Positions 1-7,021 of a stretch of DNA of 17,483 nucleotides are shown one piece after another. Both the position numbers and the translations under genes were made by a program. The notes below the pieces were generated by a model. It was not told the DNA's origin, ran no database searches, and saw only the letters and a program-made list of their open reading frames with translations. The DNA lies in contig SXIE01000494.1 in NCBI GenBank assembly GCA_005772945.1, positions 1-17,483 on the forward strand, written 5' to 3'. The stretch comes from Pseudomonadota bacterium (GTDB lineage: Bacteria > Myxococcota > UBA9042 > PHBI01). Numbering within the stretch: the first letter of the stretch is position 1; each line of letters opens with the position of its first letter.

Positions 1-344
1 CGCTGGTCGCCGCGGACGAGGTCGCCGAGGCGGGGGTCGTCGGATGCCCGCATGCGATCAAGGGCCAGGGGGTCTACGCGTACGTCGTCTTGCAGCCCGG
101 GATCGAGCCGTCGGATGCGCTCGAGCGCCACCTCAACGAGACGGTGCGGCGCCTCATCGGGGCGCATGCGCGGGTGGATCTCTTTCAGTTCGTACCGGGA
201 TTGCCCAAGACGCGCTCGGGCAAAGTCACGCGCCGCATTCTGCGCAAAGTGGCCGAGGGCGACGCTGGCAATCTCGGGGATATTACCACGCTGGCCGATC
301 CCGGGGTCGTCGCGGTGATCGTGGGCGGCGCGAAACACTTCTGA
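1..344 (+). CDS. acs: acetyl-coenzyme A synthetase, C-terminal fragment (5' end outside window)
   Basis: Only the last ~114 codons are present, read in frame from position 3; the gene starts upstream of the window. The protein would activate acetate with ATP to acetyl-AMP and then form acetyl-CoA in the cytoplasm. The visible part is the small C-terminal domain of the AMP-forming acyl-CoA synthetase superfamily. It contains the A10-type motif [17 protein letters not shown], whose lysine (codon 222-224) corresponds to the conserved adenylation lysine, the residue acetylated in studied Acs proteins. The tail [12 protein letters not shown] matches the usual Acs ending (GD-x-STLADP) rather than a generic acyl-CoA ligase. 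A propionyl-CoA synthetase cannot be fully excluded without the N-terminal part. The stop at 342-344 is followed by a 57-bp convergent gap before the next gene. No clear terminator was seen there. Confidence 0.85.
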   Translation, partial: LVAADEVAEAGVVGCPHAIKGQGVYAYVVLQPGIEPSDALERHLNETVRRLIGAHARVDLFQFVPGLPKTRSGKVTRRILRKVAEGDAGNLGDITTLADPGVVAVIVGGAKHF

Positions 345-401
345 CGGTGACGTGAGACGACGCGCCGTGGTGCGCCGGGCGCCGCGGGCGGCGGGCGCGC
401 G

Positions 402-806
402 TCAGCGGATCGGCGGCGGACGATGCCCGTGATAGTGATGGGACGGCACGCGGTTCGGGGGCGCCCAGCGGCCCGGGACGTAGTGGTAGCGGCCGTGGTG
501 ATGAACCCAACCGTTTCGCACCCAGACGTGGTGCGGCGCCGGGGGGATGCCCCAGGTGCCGGGGTGCCACACGTAGCTCGCGCCGGTCCAATACCAGTAG
601 CCGGGAAGCCAGAGGTAGTCGGGACCGGGGGCCGGCGGAACCGCCTCGGCGCGCGGCGGGGGCGGCACGGCCTCGGTCTCGACCGTGTCATAGTCGACGT
701 AATAGAACCCCGGCCCGCACGCGACGAGCGTGCCCGTGAACCCCAGCGCCAGCGCCCAGCGAGCGGCGCGCGCCAACCAAGACCGTCGATTCCATGGCGT
801 GAACAT
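402..806 (-). CDS. WXXGXW-repeat (YXWXXGXW) His-rich lipoprotein
   Basis: Encodes about 134 residues. The N-terminus has Arg residues, a hydrophobic stretch (about 17-27) and a textbook lipobox LVAC with Cys30, so it is probably exported and lipid-anchored. A short acidic/Pro linker follows. The rest is a series of aromatic repeats: YLWLPGYWYW, YVWHPGTW, HVWVRNGWV, YHYVPGRWAP. These match the WXXGXW/YXWVPGxW repeat family found in many proteobacterial envelope proteins. The C-terminal half is rich in His (HHHGRYH, HHYHGHR), so metal binding is possible but not shown. No function is established for the family. The ATG at 806 is chosen because it places the signal peptide normally; a GTG at 836 would add ten residues. 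No strong ribosome site is visible for either. The gene lies 97 bp downstream of the stop of the membrane-protein gene on the same strand, so co-transcription is possible. Confidence 0.75.
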   Translation of the reverse strand: MFTPWNRRSWLARAARWALALGFTGTLVACGPGFYYVDYDTVETEAVPPPPRAEAVPPAPGPDYLWLPGYWYWTGASYVWHPGTWGIPPAPHHVWVRNGWVHHHGRYHYVPGRWAPPNRVPSHHYHGHRPPPIR

Positions 807-903
807 GGGCCGATGATGCCCCGGGGCGCGCGCCACGACAAGCGCGGCAGCCGTTTTGCGGCCATTTACGATCGTCTGCGAGGTGCGCCCGGAAGGGAGG
901 GCG

Positions 904-2828
904 TCAGACGGGGCTGCTCGGGGCGGGCGCCGCGGTCGACGGGGCCTTCTGCTCGGGGCGTCCGACGAGGTGATCGAACTTGCGCAGGAACTTCAGGCCG
1001 CGGAAACCCTGGAGAGCGAACGTCAGGATGGGCAGGCCGAGCGCCAGGATGAGGGGGCCGACGATGAGCACCGCGTCGCCGATGATCTCGCCCTTCTGGA
1101 TGTCGATCGCGGTGATGACCTCGGCGGCGACGATGATGAAGATGATCGGGATGATCTGGATCCAGAGCGCCGCGATCGGTCCCCAGATCCAGAACTTGCG
1201 GTAGGTCCCCAGGGGCAATTGGTGGCGGAACTTCTGCTGGAAGATCTTCTGGGCCTTGCCGAGGAAGAAGATGTTTCCGAGCAGGATGAAGAGGATGACC
1301 ATCGCGAGGAAGAGAGCCGAGCCGAAGAGGCTGACATAGACGACGAGCTTCGAGGCGCTGCCGCCCTGCATCAGGTAGCGGATGCTGTCGAAGAGGTACT
1401 CGAACAGGGCGTGGACGGACGGTCCGACGGCGATATAGAGGACGACGCCGGAGAAGAGCGCGAGGACGACGAGGAAGCCGATCGTCGAGAGGAGTCCGGC
1501 GACCTCGCGACCGGTGCGCTTGGTCATATCGGCGTAGGCCGCGCCAAATCCGCTGCCGTCGCCGGCCGCTGCGTTGAGTGGCACTTTCAGGATATCGCCG
1601 ATCAGGCGTTTCTGCGAGAGCATGAACAGCCCGACCGTGAGGACGATGAGGATCGTGCCGAGCGATCCGAAGAGCCAGTTGAGGCTCTTGAAGAACGCCT
1701 TCACGCTCATGAGGAAGCTGAATTCATCCTTGAATTGCGCGACGTTGCCGACGACGGCCTCGAGCAAGTCGTCTTCTTGGCCGCTGCCCAACTTGGCGAT
1801 CGGCGCCTCGATGAACCCGCGCGCCCAGGCGTCGAGGGTGTCGACCGCTTCCGACGCAGCATCGAAAGACGAATGTGCCACGGCCAGGGACGGGTTCGCG
1901 ACCATGGCAGTCTGGTCCTTGGCAAATCGCACGGCCACCAGCGCGACGGTGAAGACGAGCATGGTCGACACCCAGGCGCCGGCGGCGAGCAGGCTCCCCT
2001 TCCAGAGCAGCTTCTCGCGACCGGGGTACTTTTTCTTGAGGAAGAGCGGCATCAAGAGGAGGAGGAGGCCGGCGCCGGCGACGCCGAGCATGACGAGGAC
2101 GAAGAGGCCCATCGCCTTGGACTGCTTGGCCGCGGCCTTGGCGACCATCTTGGCGGTGATCTTCTCGCGCGTCTTCTCGATGAGGGACTTGAGGGCGTCG
2201 CGGTAGTCCTGGTCCTTCAGGTTGTCGGGGACGTCGAAGGCGACCGGTTGGTCCTCGGGATCGAGGGTGCCGTCGCCGTCGATGTCTTCGGGCACGAGAT
2301 CGGAGGCCTTCGGCTCGAAGGCTTCCGCGGCGTCTTGGGCGGCCTGATCGTTGCCGATGAAGCCGGTGTTGGGCTCGTCGCCGCCGGGGAGGTCGGTCTC
2401 CACCGGCTCGCCGATGCCCGCGGGCGCCGCCGTGGGGTCGGTGGGGTTGGTGGGAGGCTCGGGAGCGGGGGCCGGCGCGGGCGGGTCGGCGTCGGGGTCG
2501 CCGATCTCCGGCTCGTCGGGCGGCGTCGCGTCGTCTTCGGCGCCGCCCGGGGTCGCGTCGGGCTCGTCGGGCGCGGCGGCGTCCGGGCCTTCGGCGGGCG
2601 CGGTCGGTTCGTCGTCGGAGGCGTCCTCGGAGGTATCGGCGTGGTCGTCCGGAGCGGGCTGGGCCGCGGCGCGCGGGAGACGACGTCGTCGGCCGCGGTC
2701 GCTCCCGGGACGAGCGCGAGCGGGCCCGGATAGGCGCCGCCGGCGTCGAGGTAGTCGAGGGTGCCGACGCTCGGGTGCACGGGGAGGGCGAGGAGGAGCA
2801 TGAGGGCGAATGGGGAGAGGGGGTCCAT
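904..2828 (-). CDS. secreted/polytopic membrane protein with acidic stalk and DxDGDG motif; reading frame broken
   Basis: Not a recognised family. The frame starting at the ATG at 2828 gives a good signal peptide (MDPLSPFALMLLLALP, then VHPSVG). That frame degenerates after about codon 52, while the adjacent frame (from about 2664 down to 904) carries the rest of the protein. One missing base near 2660-2681 joins them into about 641 residues. In joined numbering, residues ~60-155 are a Pro/Asp/Glu/Ala-rich stalk. A DIDGDGTLDPED motif at ~182-193 resembles EF-hand or thrombospondin type-3 calcium loops. A charged, coiled-coil-like helix spans ~205-240. About seven membrane segments follow (near 242-264, 276-302, 386-404, 443-468, 494-523, 547-572, 584-606), then a Pro/Ala/Ser tail. 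Topology suggests a periplasmic stalk on an inner-membrane domain. The gene is divergent from the TPR lipoprotein at 2905. The frame break may be a sequencing error, a true mutation or, less likely, recoding. Confidence 0.7.
2660..2681 (-). other. probable frameshift position in the membrane-protein gene
   Basis: Upstream (higher coordinates) the coding sense continues in the frame of the ATG at 2828, ending in DDVVSRAP. Downstream it continues in the neighbouring frame from AAAQPAPDDHADT. The change equals loss of one base, or a -1 shift. The segment is almost pure G/C, typical of indel-prone sequence. I see no canonical X-XXY-YYZ slippery heptamer in the zero frame here, so programmed frameshifting is less likely than an indel. 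Confidence 0.6.
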
Positions 2829-2904
2829 GGCGTGGTTGCGAAGGTAGCACGGGGGCGGTTGGTGGGCGCTAGCGCGGTCGGCGGAGCTGGGGTAGCGTCG
2901 CGGC
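2829..2904. promoter_or_regulatory. divergent intergenic region between membrane protein and TPR lipoprotein genes
   Basis: This 76-bp gap separates the ATG at 2828 (minus strand) from the ATG at 2905 (plus strand), so it must hold or overlap the promoters of both unless their starts are misplaced. It is GC-rich and I cannot identify convincing -35/-10 boxes. For the plus-strand gene, GGAG at 2884-2887 lies 17 bases before the ATG, too far for an ideal ribosome site. An ATG at 2920 is an alternative start. Confidence 0.4.
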
Positions 2905-4332
2905 ATGAACATACTCACGATGCGACGTTTGACGTTCTCGACCGCCATTTTGCTGGGTGTCGGGCTGGGTGCGGGGCCCGTTGGATGCAAGACGGTCGTG
3001 GTCGAGCGGGTGGTCGAGAAGGAGCCCGCGCGGCGACCGGAGCAGCGACCCGAGCCGCGACCGGAGGGGCCGAAGGGATGGTATGTCACGGTCGATCAGA
3101 TCGGCTGGGAGGTGGTGCCGCCGGAGCCGATCGATCGGGCGTTCAAGGCGAACACGCTCGGGTGGCAGAAGCACCAAAAGGGCGATTGGGCTGGGTCGCG
3201 GCCGTACTTCCAGGAGGCGGTCGACATCGTCAGCGAGTACGATCTGGCGCGCTACAATTTGGCGTGCGCGCATTCGCGGCTGAACGACCTGGATGCTGCG
3301 ATGGCGGAGCTGACGCACGTGCTGGTCCGGGATCTGCCGAGGTTCAAGCGGAAATCGCTGTCGGATCAGGACCTTGGGAACCTGCGCCGGTCGGAGCTGG
3401 GGACGGAGCTGACGCGGCGCATCGAGCTGCTCGAGAAGCTGTGGGCCGACGCGATGCAGATCGGGGCGCCGACGTTGGCGTGGCGTGAGCGGGGCGAGAG
3501 CTACATCGGCGACGCGCAACATTCACAGGGGCAGCTGATTCGGCCGGGGGTTTGGCTGCACAAGGCCAAGCGGTTCGTGCCAGCGCTGGAGATCATCGAC
3601 GAGGCGTTCTCGGGGTATGTCGATGTCGAGCGGCAACAGGGCGTTTTGATCGTGGCGAAGCCGACGGTGGACTCGCCGCCGCTCTTGGAGGGGGCGCAGG
3701 TGATGGTCGCGCCGCTCGAGGGGGCGGGCGAGGGGCTGCGCAAGGCGGACGTGGTGTTCGACAACCTGGCGACGGTCGAGGTGACGGCGCTGGCGGGCGG
3801 CGTGCGGGTGCGGACGAATACGACCAAGAGCGCGTGGCGCGAGCTGAAGGCGGGCGGGCTGATGCGGTCGGAGAATCAGCTGGTGCCGGACCGGCCGGTG
3901 CTGCGGGTGACGCCGGACGGGTCGATGCTCATTCAGTATTGGCAGGACGGGGTGACGTTCAAGAATCGGAGCCTGTTCTTGGGGAGTCGCGAGATCGTGA
4001 TGCAGCCGGGGCACACGCGGGCCAATACGCATTCGCTGATCAAGGATGCGAATTCGCAGATGGCGGTGGTGGTGGCGGTGCGCGCGAAGTGCAGCGATGA
4101 CGGGTCGGAGCTGCATCATTGGATCGATCGGATCGATCTGCAGTCGGGGACCTCCGAGGGGCTGTCGAACGAGGAAGGGGCGGCGGCGGCGCAGTTTGCG
4201 CGCGATGGCGGGCTGTATCTGCAGATCGGGCGCGAGACGATCCGGTACCCGAGCCCGACGGCGACGACGTTCGATGCGCTGCCGGAGGGCGTGCTGCTGG
4301 CGCCGCCGATGAGCCGGCCGACGTGCGAGTGA
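2905..4332 (+). CDS. TPR-containing probable lipoprotein
   Basis: Encodes 475 residues. The N-terminus is a positively charged, hydrophobic signal sequence ending in GPVGC, so Cys28 may be lipidated. The -3 position is Pro rather than Leu/Ile/Val, so this lipobox is weak. A Glu/Arg/Pro-rich linker (~35-57) follows. Residues ~84-140 form tetratricopeptide-type helices, including YFQEAVDIVSEYDLARYNLAC and a second helix pair with LNDLDAAMAELTHVL, a form common in myxobacterial envelope proteins. The remaining ~300 residues are mainly predicted beta strands (for example LRVTPDGSMLIQYWQ and IVAKPTVDSPPL). They could form a propeller-like domain, but no family is recognised. The role may be as a protein-protein scaffold in the periplasm or on a membrane; this is inference. 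The stop overlaps the start of the Cys-repeat lipoprotein gene by 4 bp, so the two are probably co-translated. Confidence 0.75.
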   Translation: MNILTMRRLTFSTAILLGVGLGAGPVGCKTVVVERVVEKEPARRPEQRPEPRPEGPKGWYVTVDQIGWEVVPPEPIDRAFKANTLGWQKHQKGDWAGSRPYFQEAVDIVSEYDLARYNLACAHSRLNDLDAAMAELTHVLVRDLPRFKRKSLSDQDLGNLRRSELGTELTRRIELLEKLWADAMQIGAPTLAWRERGESYIGDAQHSQGQLIRPGVWLHKAKRFVPALEIIDEAFSGYVDVERQQGVLIVAKPTVDSPPLLEGAQVMVAPLEGAGEGLRKADVVFDNLATVEVTALAGGVRVRTNTTKSAWRELKAGGLMRSENQLVPDRPVLRVTPDGSMLIQYWQDGVTFKNRSLFLGSREIVMQPGHTRANTHSLIKDANSQMAVVVAVRAKCSDDGSELHHWIDRIDLQSGTSEGLSNEEGAAAAQFARDGGLYLQIGRETIRYPSPTATTFDALPEGVLLAPPMSRPTCE

Positions 4333-4964
4333 GTGGCGTGAGGGCACGGGCGCGGGCGTGGATGGCGGCGGGCGCGGCGATGCTGGCGATCGCGGCGGGC
4401 GCTTGCGGCAAGGTGGATACGCGCTATCTGGGCGGGGGTGCGGGGCCTGCGACGGCGGTGGCCGTGGCGGCGGAGCTTGCGACGGTGGCGGCGGCGGAGC
4501 CTGTGGCTGTGCCTGAGCCTGAGCCTGTGGTGGATGCGGGGGTCGAGGTCGAGGTCGAGGCCGAGGTCGAGGTCGAGGTCGAGGTCGTTCCGAGTGACGT
4601 CGGGAGCGCGGAGGTCGTTGCGGGGGTGCTGACGCCGCGCAAGATGGACTGCCCTTCGGGCGACTGCGGACAGAGCTGCGCGGCCGGTCAGGACTGTACG
4701 GGGACCTGCGCAGGTGGGCGCTGCAAGGAGGTCTGCCACCCGGGGAGCAGGTGCGTGTTCTCGTGCGCGAGCGGCGATTGCGTCCAGACCTGCGAGAAGG
4801 ACGCGACCTGCGCCTTCAAATGCCCGAGCGGGCGGTGCGTGCAGCGCTGCGAGAGCGGCTCGACGTGCGAGGCCGTGTGCCCGGGCGGGGGCTGCACCCA
4901 GATCTGCGCGCCGGGTGCGCGCTGTGAGACGAAGTGCCCGGGCGGCGGGTGCAAGGACGAGTGA
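4329..4964 (+). CDS. Cys-rich tandem-repeat lipoprotein (five 19-residue four-Cys repeats)
   Basis: Encodes about 211 residues from the GTG at 4329, whose GTGA overlaps the upstream stop; GTG at 4338 and ATG at 4362 are alternatives. The N-terminus VSGVRARARAWMAAGAAML then AIAAGAC fits a lipoprotein signal with Cys26 lipidated. Next comes an Ala/Val region, then a VPEPEPVV and Glu-Val alternating linker encoded by GAGGTC repeats. From Cys codon 4650 to the end there are five full repeats of 19 residues with pattern C-x4-C-x3-C-x5-C-x3, plus a sixth truncated repeat, giving 22 cysteines. Typical units are CPSGRCVQRCESGSTCEAV and CPGGGCTQICAPGARCETK. Exported proteins of this kind usually form disulfides, so a rigid, rod-like surface module is a plausible inference. 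No enzyme motif is present and the function is unknown. Similar CxGGxC repeats occur in other myxobacterial exported proteins, from general memory. Confidence 0.8.
   Translation: MSGVRARARAWMAAGAAMLAIAAGACGKVDTRYLGGGAGPATAVAVAAELATVAAAEPVAVPEPEPVVDAGVEVEVEAEVEVEVEVVPSDVGSAEVVAGVLTPRKMDCPSGDCGQSCAAGQDCTGTCAGGRCKEVCHPGSRCVFSCASGDCVQTCEKDATCAFKCPSGRCVQRCESGSTCEAVCPGGGCTQICAPGARCETKCPGGGCKDE
4542..4586 (+). repeat. GAGGTC/GTCGAG hexanucleotide tandem repeat coding for a Glu-Val linker
   Basis: About seven and a half copies of a 6-bp unit with one variant copy (GAGGCC, giving Ala). The repeat is in frame inside the Cys-repeat lipoprotein gene and encodes an alternating Val-Glu tract. Because the unit is a multiple of three, copy-number change would alter linker length without breaking the frame. 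The preceding 20-30 bases (cctgag/cctgtg units) are also weakly repetitive. Confidence 0.85.
4650..4961 (+). repeat. imperfect 57-bp tandem repeats (5.5 copies) encoding 19-residue Cys modules
   Basis: Units start at 4650, 4707, 4764, 4821 and 4878, with a truncated one at 4935. Each carries Cys at positions 1, 6, 10 and 16. Gly at position 4 is invariant, Gln at position 8 appears in four of the five full copies, and Gly at 13 is frequent. Nucleotide identity is modest while the Cys pattern is exact, which suggests old duplications kept under selection for structure. Confidence 0.85.
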
Positions 4965-4999
4965 TCCGCGCCGCCGGGGCGGAAGGTCGCGTCGTCGTG

Positions 5000-5983
5000 T
5001 CAGGGAGGTTGTTTGGCGAGCTCGCACTTGAAGCGATCGAGCTCCGTCTGGATGGCAATTCGGACCTGGATGTCGATCGCCGCGGTGTGGCGGATCTTTT
5101 CGGCGTCGCTCCAGGTTGGCGAGGGCGGCGCGCCCGGGGGGATCGGGCGCCCGAACGCGTAGCGCAAGGTCCCCGGCCACGGGATATGCGGCAGCGGGCC
5201 GATCGCGAGGCCCCATGGCAGCGAGAGGTGGATCGGGAAGATCTCGGCGCGCGTCAGCTCCGGAAGGCGCAGCGCCCGCGCGAGACGGCGGCCGCGCGAT
5301 AGCACGACCAGGGTTTCGTGGGCGCCGACGTGGGCGACCGGGACGATCGGCACCTGCGCCTCGGCCGCGAGCGTGGCGTAGCCGGTGCGGCCACCGAAAT
5401 CGACGCGGAAGCGATCGCGGTACGGGCGCCACGCCTCGAGGTCGCCGCCCGGCAGGACGAGCACGTCGTGACCCGCGGCGAGGGCGGCCGCGGCGACCCG
5501 GCGGTCGGCGGCGAGGACCCCGCGCCGCTCGAAGTAGCGGGCGGTCAGCGGCGTGCCCAGGACCATCTCGTGGGCGAGCGGGTGAAGTGGACGCTCGGGT
5601 CCGAAGTGCGCGTACCAGGCCATGATGAGGCCCCACACGTCGGGGATCGAGGTCCCGCCCGAGTGGTTCATGACGACGAGCACGGGTGCGCGCGGGACGT
5701 TCTCGAGGCCGCGCGCGTGGCGGCGAAACCAGGGCAGCCAGCGCCCGAGCTCGCGCAAGCGCGCGATCGTCGCGGCCACGGCGCTCGGATCGTAGCCGTG
5801 AGGATCGGCGCCGGCCCCGACGACCGAGCGATGCGCGAGGCGCGCGTTGAGCCAACGCAGGATCGAGCCGCGCAGGACGGGCACGTGCTCGGGCGGCCGC
5901 GTCGCGGCCTTCGCTGGCGCGGGCTCGGTGTCCGCGGGCTCGGGGTCGCTCGGCAATGCGTGGGGTTTTTTCTCGACGCTCAT
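5000..5983 (-). CDS. PlsC/DAGAT-like glycerolipid acyltransferase
   Basis: Encodes 327 residues from the ATG at 5983; a GTG at 5992 would add three. The protein likely transfers an acyl chain to a (lyso)phospholipid or another hydroxyl acceptor at the inner face of the membrane. After a Pro/Ala-rich, charged N-terminus (~1-35), the acyltransferase core carries NHSGG at 106-110, with catalytic-type His107 and a downstream Asp115. It also carries the acyl-acceptor motif LPGGDLEAWRPYRDR (~177-191) and GAHET at 220-224. This NHSGG/PGG-E/D-x-x-RP/GAHET set fits the acyltransferase group near PF01553/PF03982 rather than classical PlsC with NHxxxxD and EGTRS. The exact acceptor (lysophosphatidate, diacylglycerol, wax alcohol) cannot be told. 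The stop lies 35 bp from the convergent Cys-repeat gene. The start is 24 bp from the divergent hydrolase start. Confidence 0.85.
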   Translation of the reverse strand: MSVEKKPHALPSDPEPADTEPAPAKAATRPPEHVPVLRGSILRWLNARLAHRSVVGAGADPHGYDPSAVAATIARLRELGRWLPWFRRHARGLENVPRAPVLVVMNHSGGTSIPDVWGLIMAWYAHFGPERPLHPLAHEMVLGTPLTARYFERRGVLAADRRVAAAALAAGHDVLVLPGGDLEAWRPYRDRFRVDFGGRTGYATLAAEAQVPIVPVAHVGAHETLVVLSRGRRLARALRLPELTRAEIFPIHLSLPWGLAIGPLPHIPWPGTLRYAFGRPIPPGAPPSPTWSDAEKIRHTAAIDIQVRIAIQTELDRFKCELAKQPP

Positions 5984-5990
5984 GCCTACC

Positions 5991-5998
5991 ACTATAAC
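5991..5998. promoter_or_regulatory. possible shared bidirectional -10 element
   Basis: The 24-bp gap between the divergent start codons at 5983 and 6008 contains the AT-rich octamer ACTATAAC. It reads as TATAAC on the plus strand (5993-5998) and TATAGT on the minus strand (5996-5991), each one mismatch from TATAAT. If used, transcripts in both directions would start within a few bases of the start codons and be leaderless or nearly so. No good -35 box is seen on either side, so this is tentative. Confidence 0.25.
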
Positions 5999-6007
5999 CT
6001 GAAGGTG

Positions 6008-7021
6008 ATGCTACGCGACCTCGCTCCTGCAACCACGTCGACCTTCGCCCCCTCCGCCACGTTTGCCTCGTCGGCCTCGTCGGCCTCGTCCGACTGGCTC
6101 GCCTCGACTGGCCTGCGGGTCCTCGGCGGCTATCGCAGCCTGCACGCGACGACGTCCGTCGGCCGCCTGCACGCGCTCGCCGCGCAGGGCTCCGGGCCGC
6201 GTCCCACGCTGGTCGGACTTCACGGCTTCAGCTCGATCGGCGCGCATTTGGCCGGCCTTTTTCGCCACTTACGGCCTGCGTTCCGCGCGGTGATCGCGCC
6301 CGATCTCCCGGGCCACGGCCGAAGTGACGCCATTCCGCTGCACGGCAATTTCGCGGCGATTGGCGCCGCTATCGGCGACGCGCTGGCCGAGTGGGCGCAC
6401 GAGCCGGTCATTCTCTTCGGCAATTCGCTCGGCGGGGTGGCGGCGATCCAGGTCGCACTCCAGCGGCCGGAGCTCGTGCGCGGGCTGGTGTTGGCGTCGC
6501 CGGGCGGCGCGGATCTGCCGCCCGAGATCCTCACCGATTTCCTCGGGGGTTTCGAGCTCGGTACGCACCGCGAGGCGCTCGCGTTCGTGGACCGTGTCCT
6601 CCAGACGTCGCCGCTGACGCGCCAGGTCCTGGCCTGGGGCGTGCGGAGGCGCTTCGAGCGTCCCGTGCACAGGGCGATTCTCGCGCGGTTCGGGCACGAA
6701 GCGGTGTTCTCGCCCGCGGATCTGGCGCGCCTGCGCATGCCCATCCTGTGCCTCTGGGGCGACCGCGATCGGGTGCTGCCGGCGGCCGCGCGCGAGTACT
6801 ACCGGCGCCATCTGCCGCGCCACGCGCGCTTCGAGATGCCGGCGGGCCTGGGCCACAGCCCTTATCTGGAGCGGCCGGCCGCGATCGCGCGACGGATCGT
6901 GAGCTTCGTCGACGCGCTGCCTCCGGCGCTGCCGACCCTGGCACTTACGGAAGGTTTGCGACGGCGCGACGGCGACGGCGACCGGGCCGACGCGGACCGC
7001 GGCATCCGCGCGGCGGGTTGA
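6008..7021 (+). CDS. alpha/beta-fold hydrolase
   Basis: Encodes 337 residues. A Ser/Ala/Thr-rich N-terminus (~8-28, from a 9-bp DNA repeat) precedes an alpha/beta hydrolase domain from about residue 35 to 315. The oxyanion-hole region is GLHGF (70-74), followed by PDLPGHGRSD (98-107). The nucleophile elbow is GNSLGG with Ser140. The acid is in WGDRDRV, probably Asp254, and the catalytic His is His283 in GLGHSP. All three triad members are present, so it should be active on an ester or related bond; the substrate cannot be deduced. The last ~20 residues are Arg/Asp-rich and probably disordered. AAGG lies only two bases before the ATG, poor spacing for a ribosome site, so translation may be leaderless or start elsewhere. 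Head-to-head position with an acyltransferase suggests lipid or acyl-chain metabolism, but this is only context. Confidence 0.85.
   Translation: MLRDLAPATTSTFAPSATFASSASSASSDWLASTGLRVLGGYRSLHATTSVGRLHALAAQGSGPRPTLVGLHGFSSIGAHLAGLFRHLRPAFRAVIAPDLPGHGRSDAIPLHGNFAAIGAAIGDALAEWAHEPVILFGNSLGGVAAIQVALQRPELVRGLVLASPGGADLPPEILTDFLGGFELGTHREALAFVDRVLQTSPLTRQVLAWGVRRRFERPVHRAILARFGHEAVFSPADLARLRMPILCLWGDRDRVLPAAAREYYRRHLPRHARFEMPAGLGHSPYLERPAAIARRIVSFVDALPPALPTLALTEGLRRRDGDGDRADADRGIRAAG
6065..6091 (+). repeat. 9-bp tandem repeat (gcctcgtcg x3)
   Basis: Two exact copies and one with a final-base change, coding for Ala-Ser-Ser units near the N-terminus of the hydrolase. It probably forms a flexible leader before the folded domain. 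Confidence 0.7.

Noticed and set aside
345..401. Terminator hairpin between the convergent genes at 344 and 402
   Set aside because: Only short imperfect G/C stems with no T-run; such pairings are common by chance in this sequence.
856..2733. Plus-strand 625-codon frame rich in Glu/Asp/Arg/Gly opposite the membrane-protein gene
   Set aside because: It mirrors the opposite strand. The minus strand gives clear hydrophobic membrane segments, while this frame is low-complexity.
2665..2850. ATG at 2850 as start of the membrane protein in the downstream frame
   Set aside because: It adds about 60 residues of Arg/Pro-rich sequence without a signal peptide. The overlapping frame from 2828 gives a proper signal peptide, so a frame break explains the data better.
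4119..4328. Upstream in-frame extension of the Cys-repeat protein into the TPR gene
   Set aside because: The extension overlaps well-supported coding sequence and would bury the lipoprotein signal. The GTG at 4329 or later is the sensible start.
4650..4961. 57-bp repeats considered as a CRISPR-like array
   Set aside because: Repeats are contiguous and in frame, have no spacers, and encode a regular Cys pattern.
4965..4999. Hairpin ccgccggggcgg as terminator between convergent genes at 4964 and 5000
   Set aside because: The stem is four to five pairs with almost no loop and no T-run on either strand, so it cannot be supported.
4116..6032. Minus-strand 638-codon frame spanning three genes
   Set aside because: Arg/Pro/Ala-rich translation without any motif. 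It overlaps the acyltransferase in a different frame and two recognisable plus-strand lipoprotein genes.
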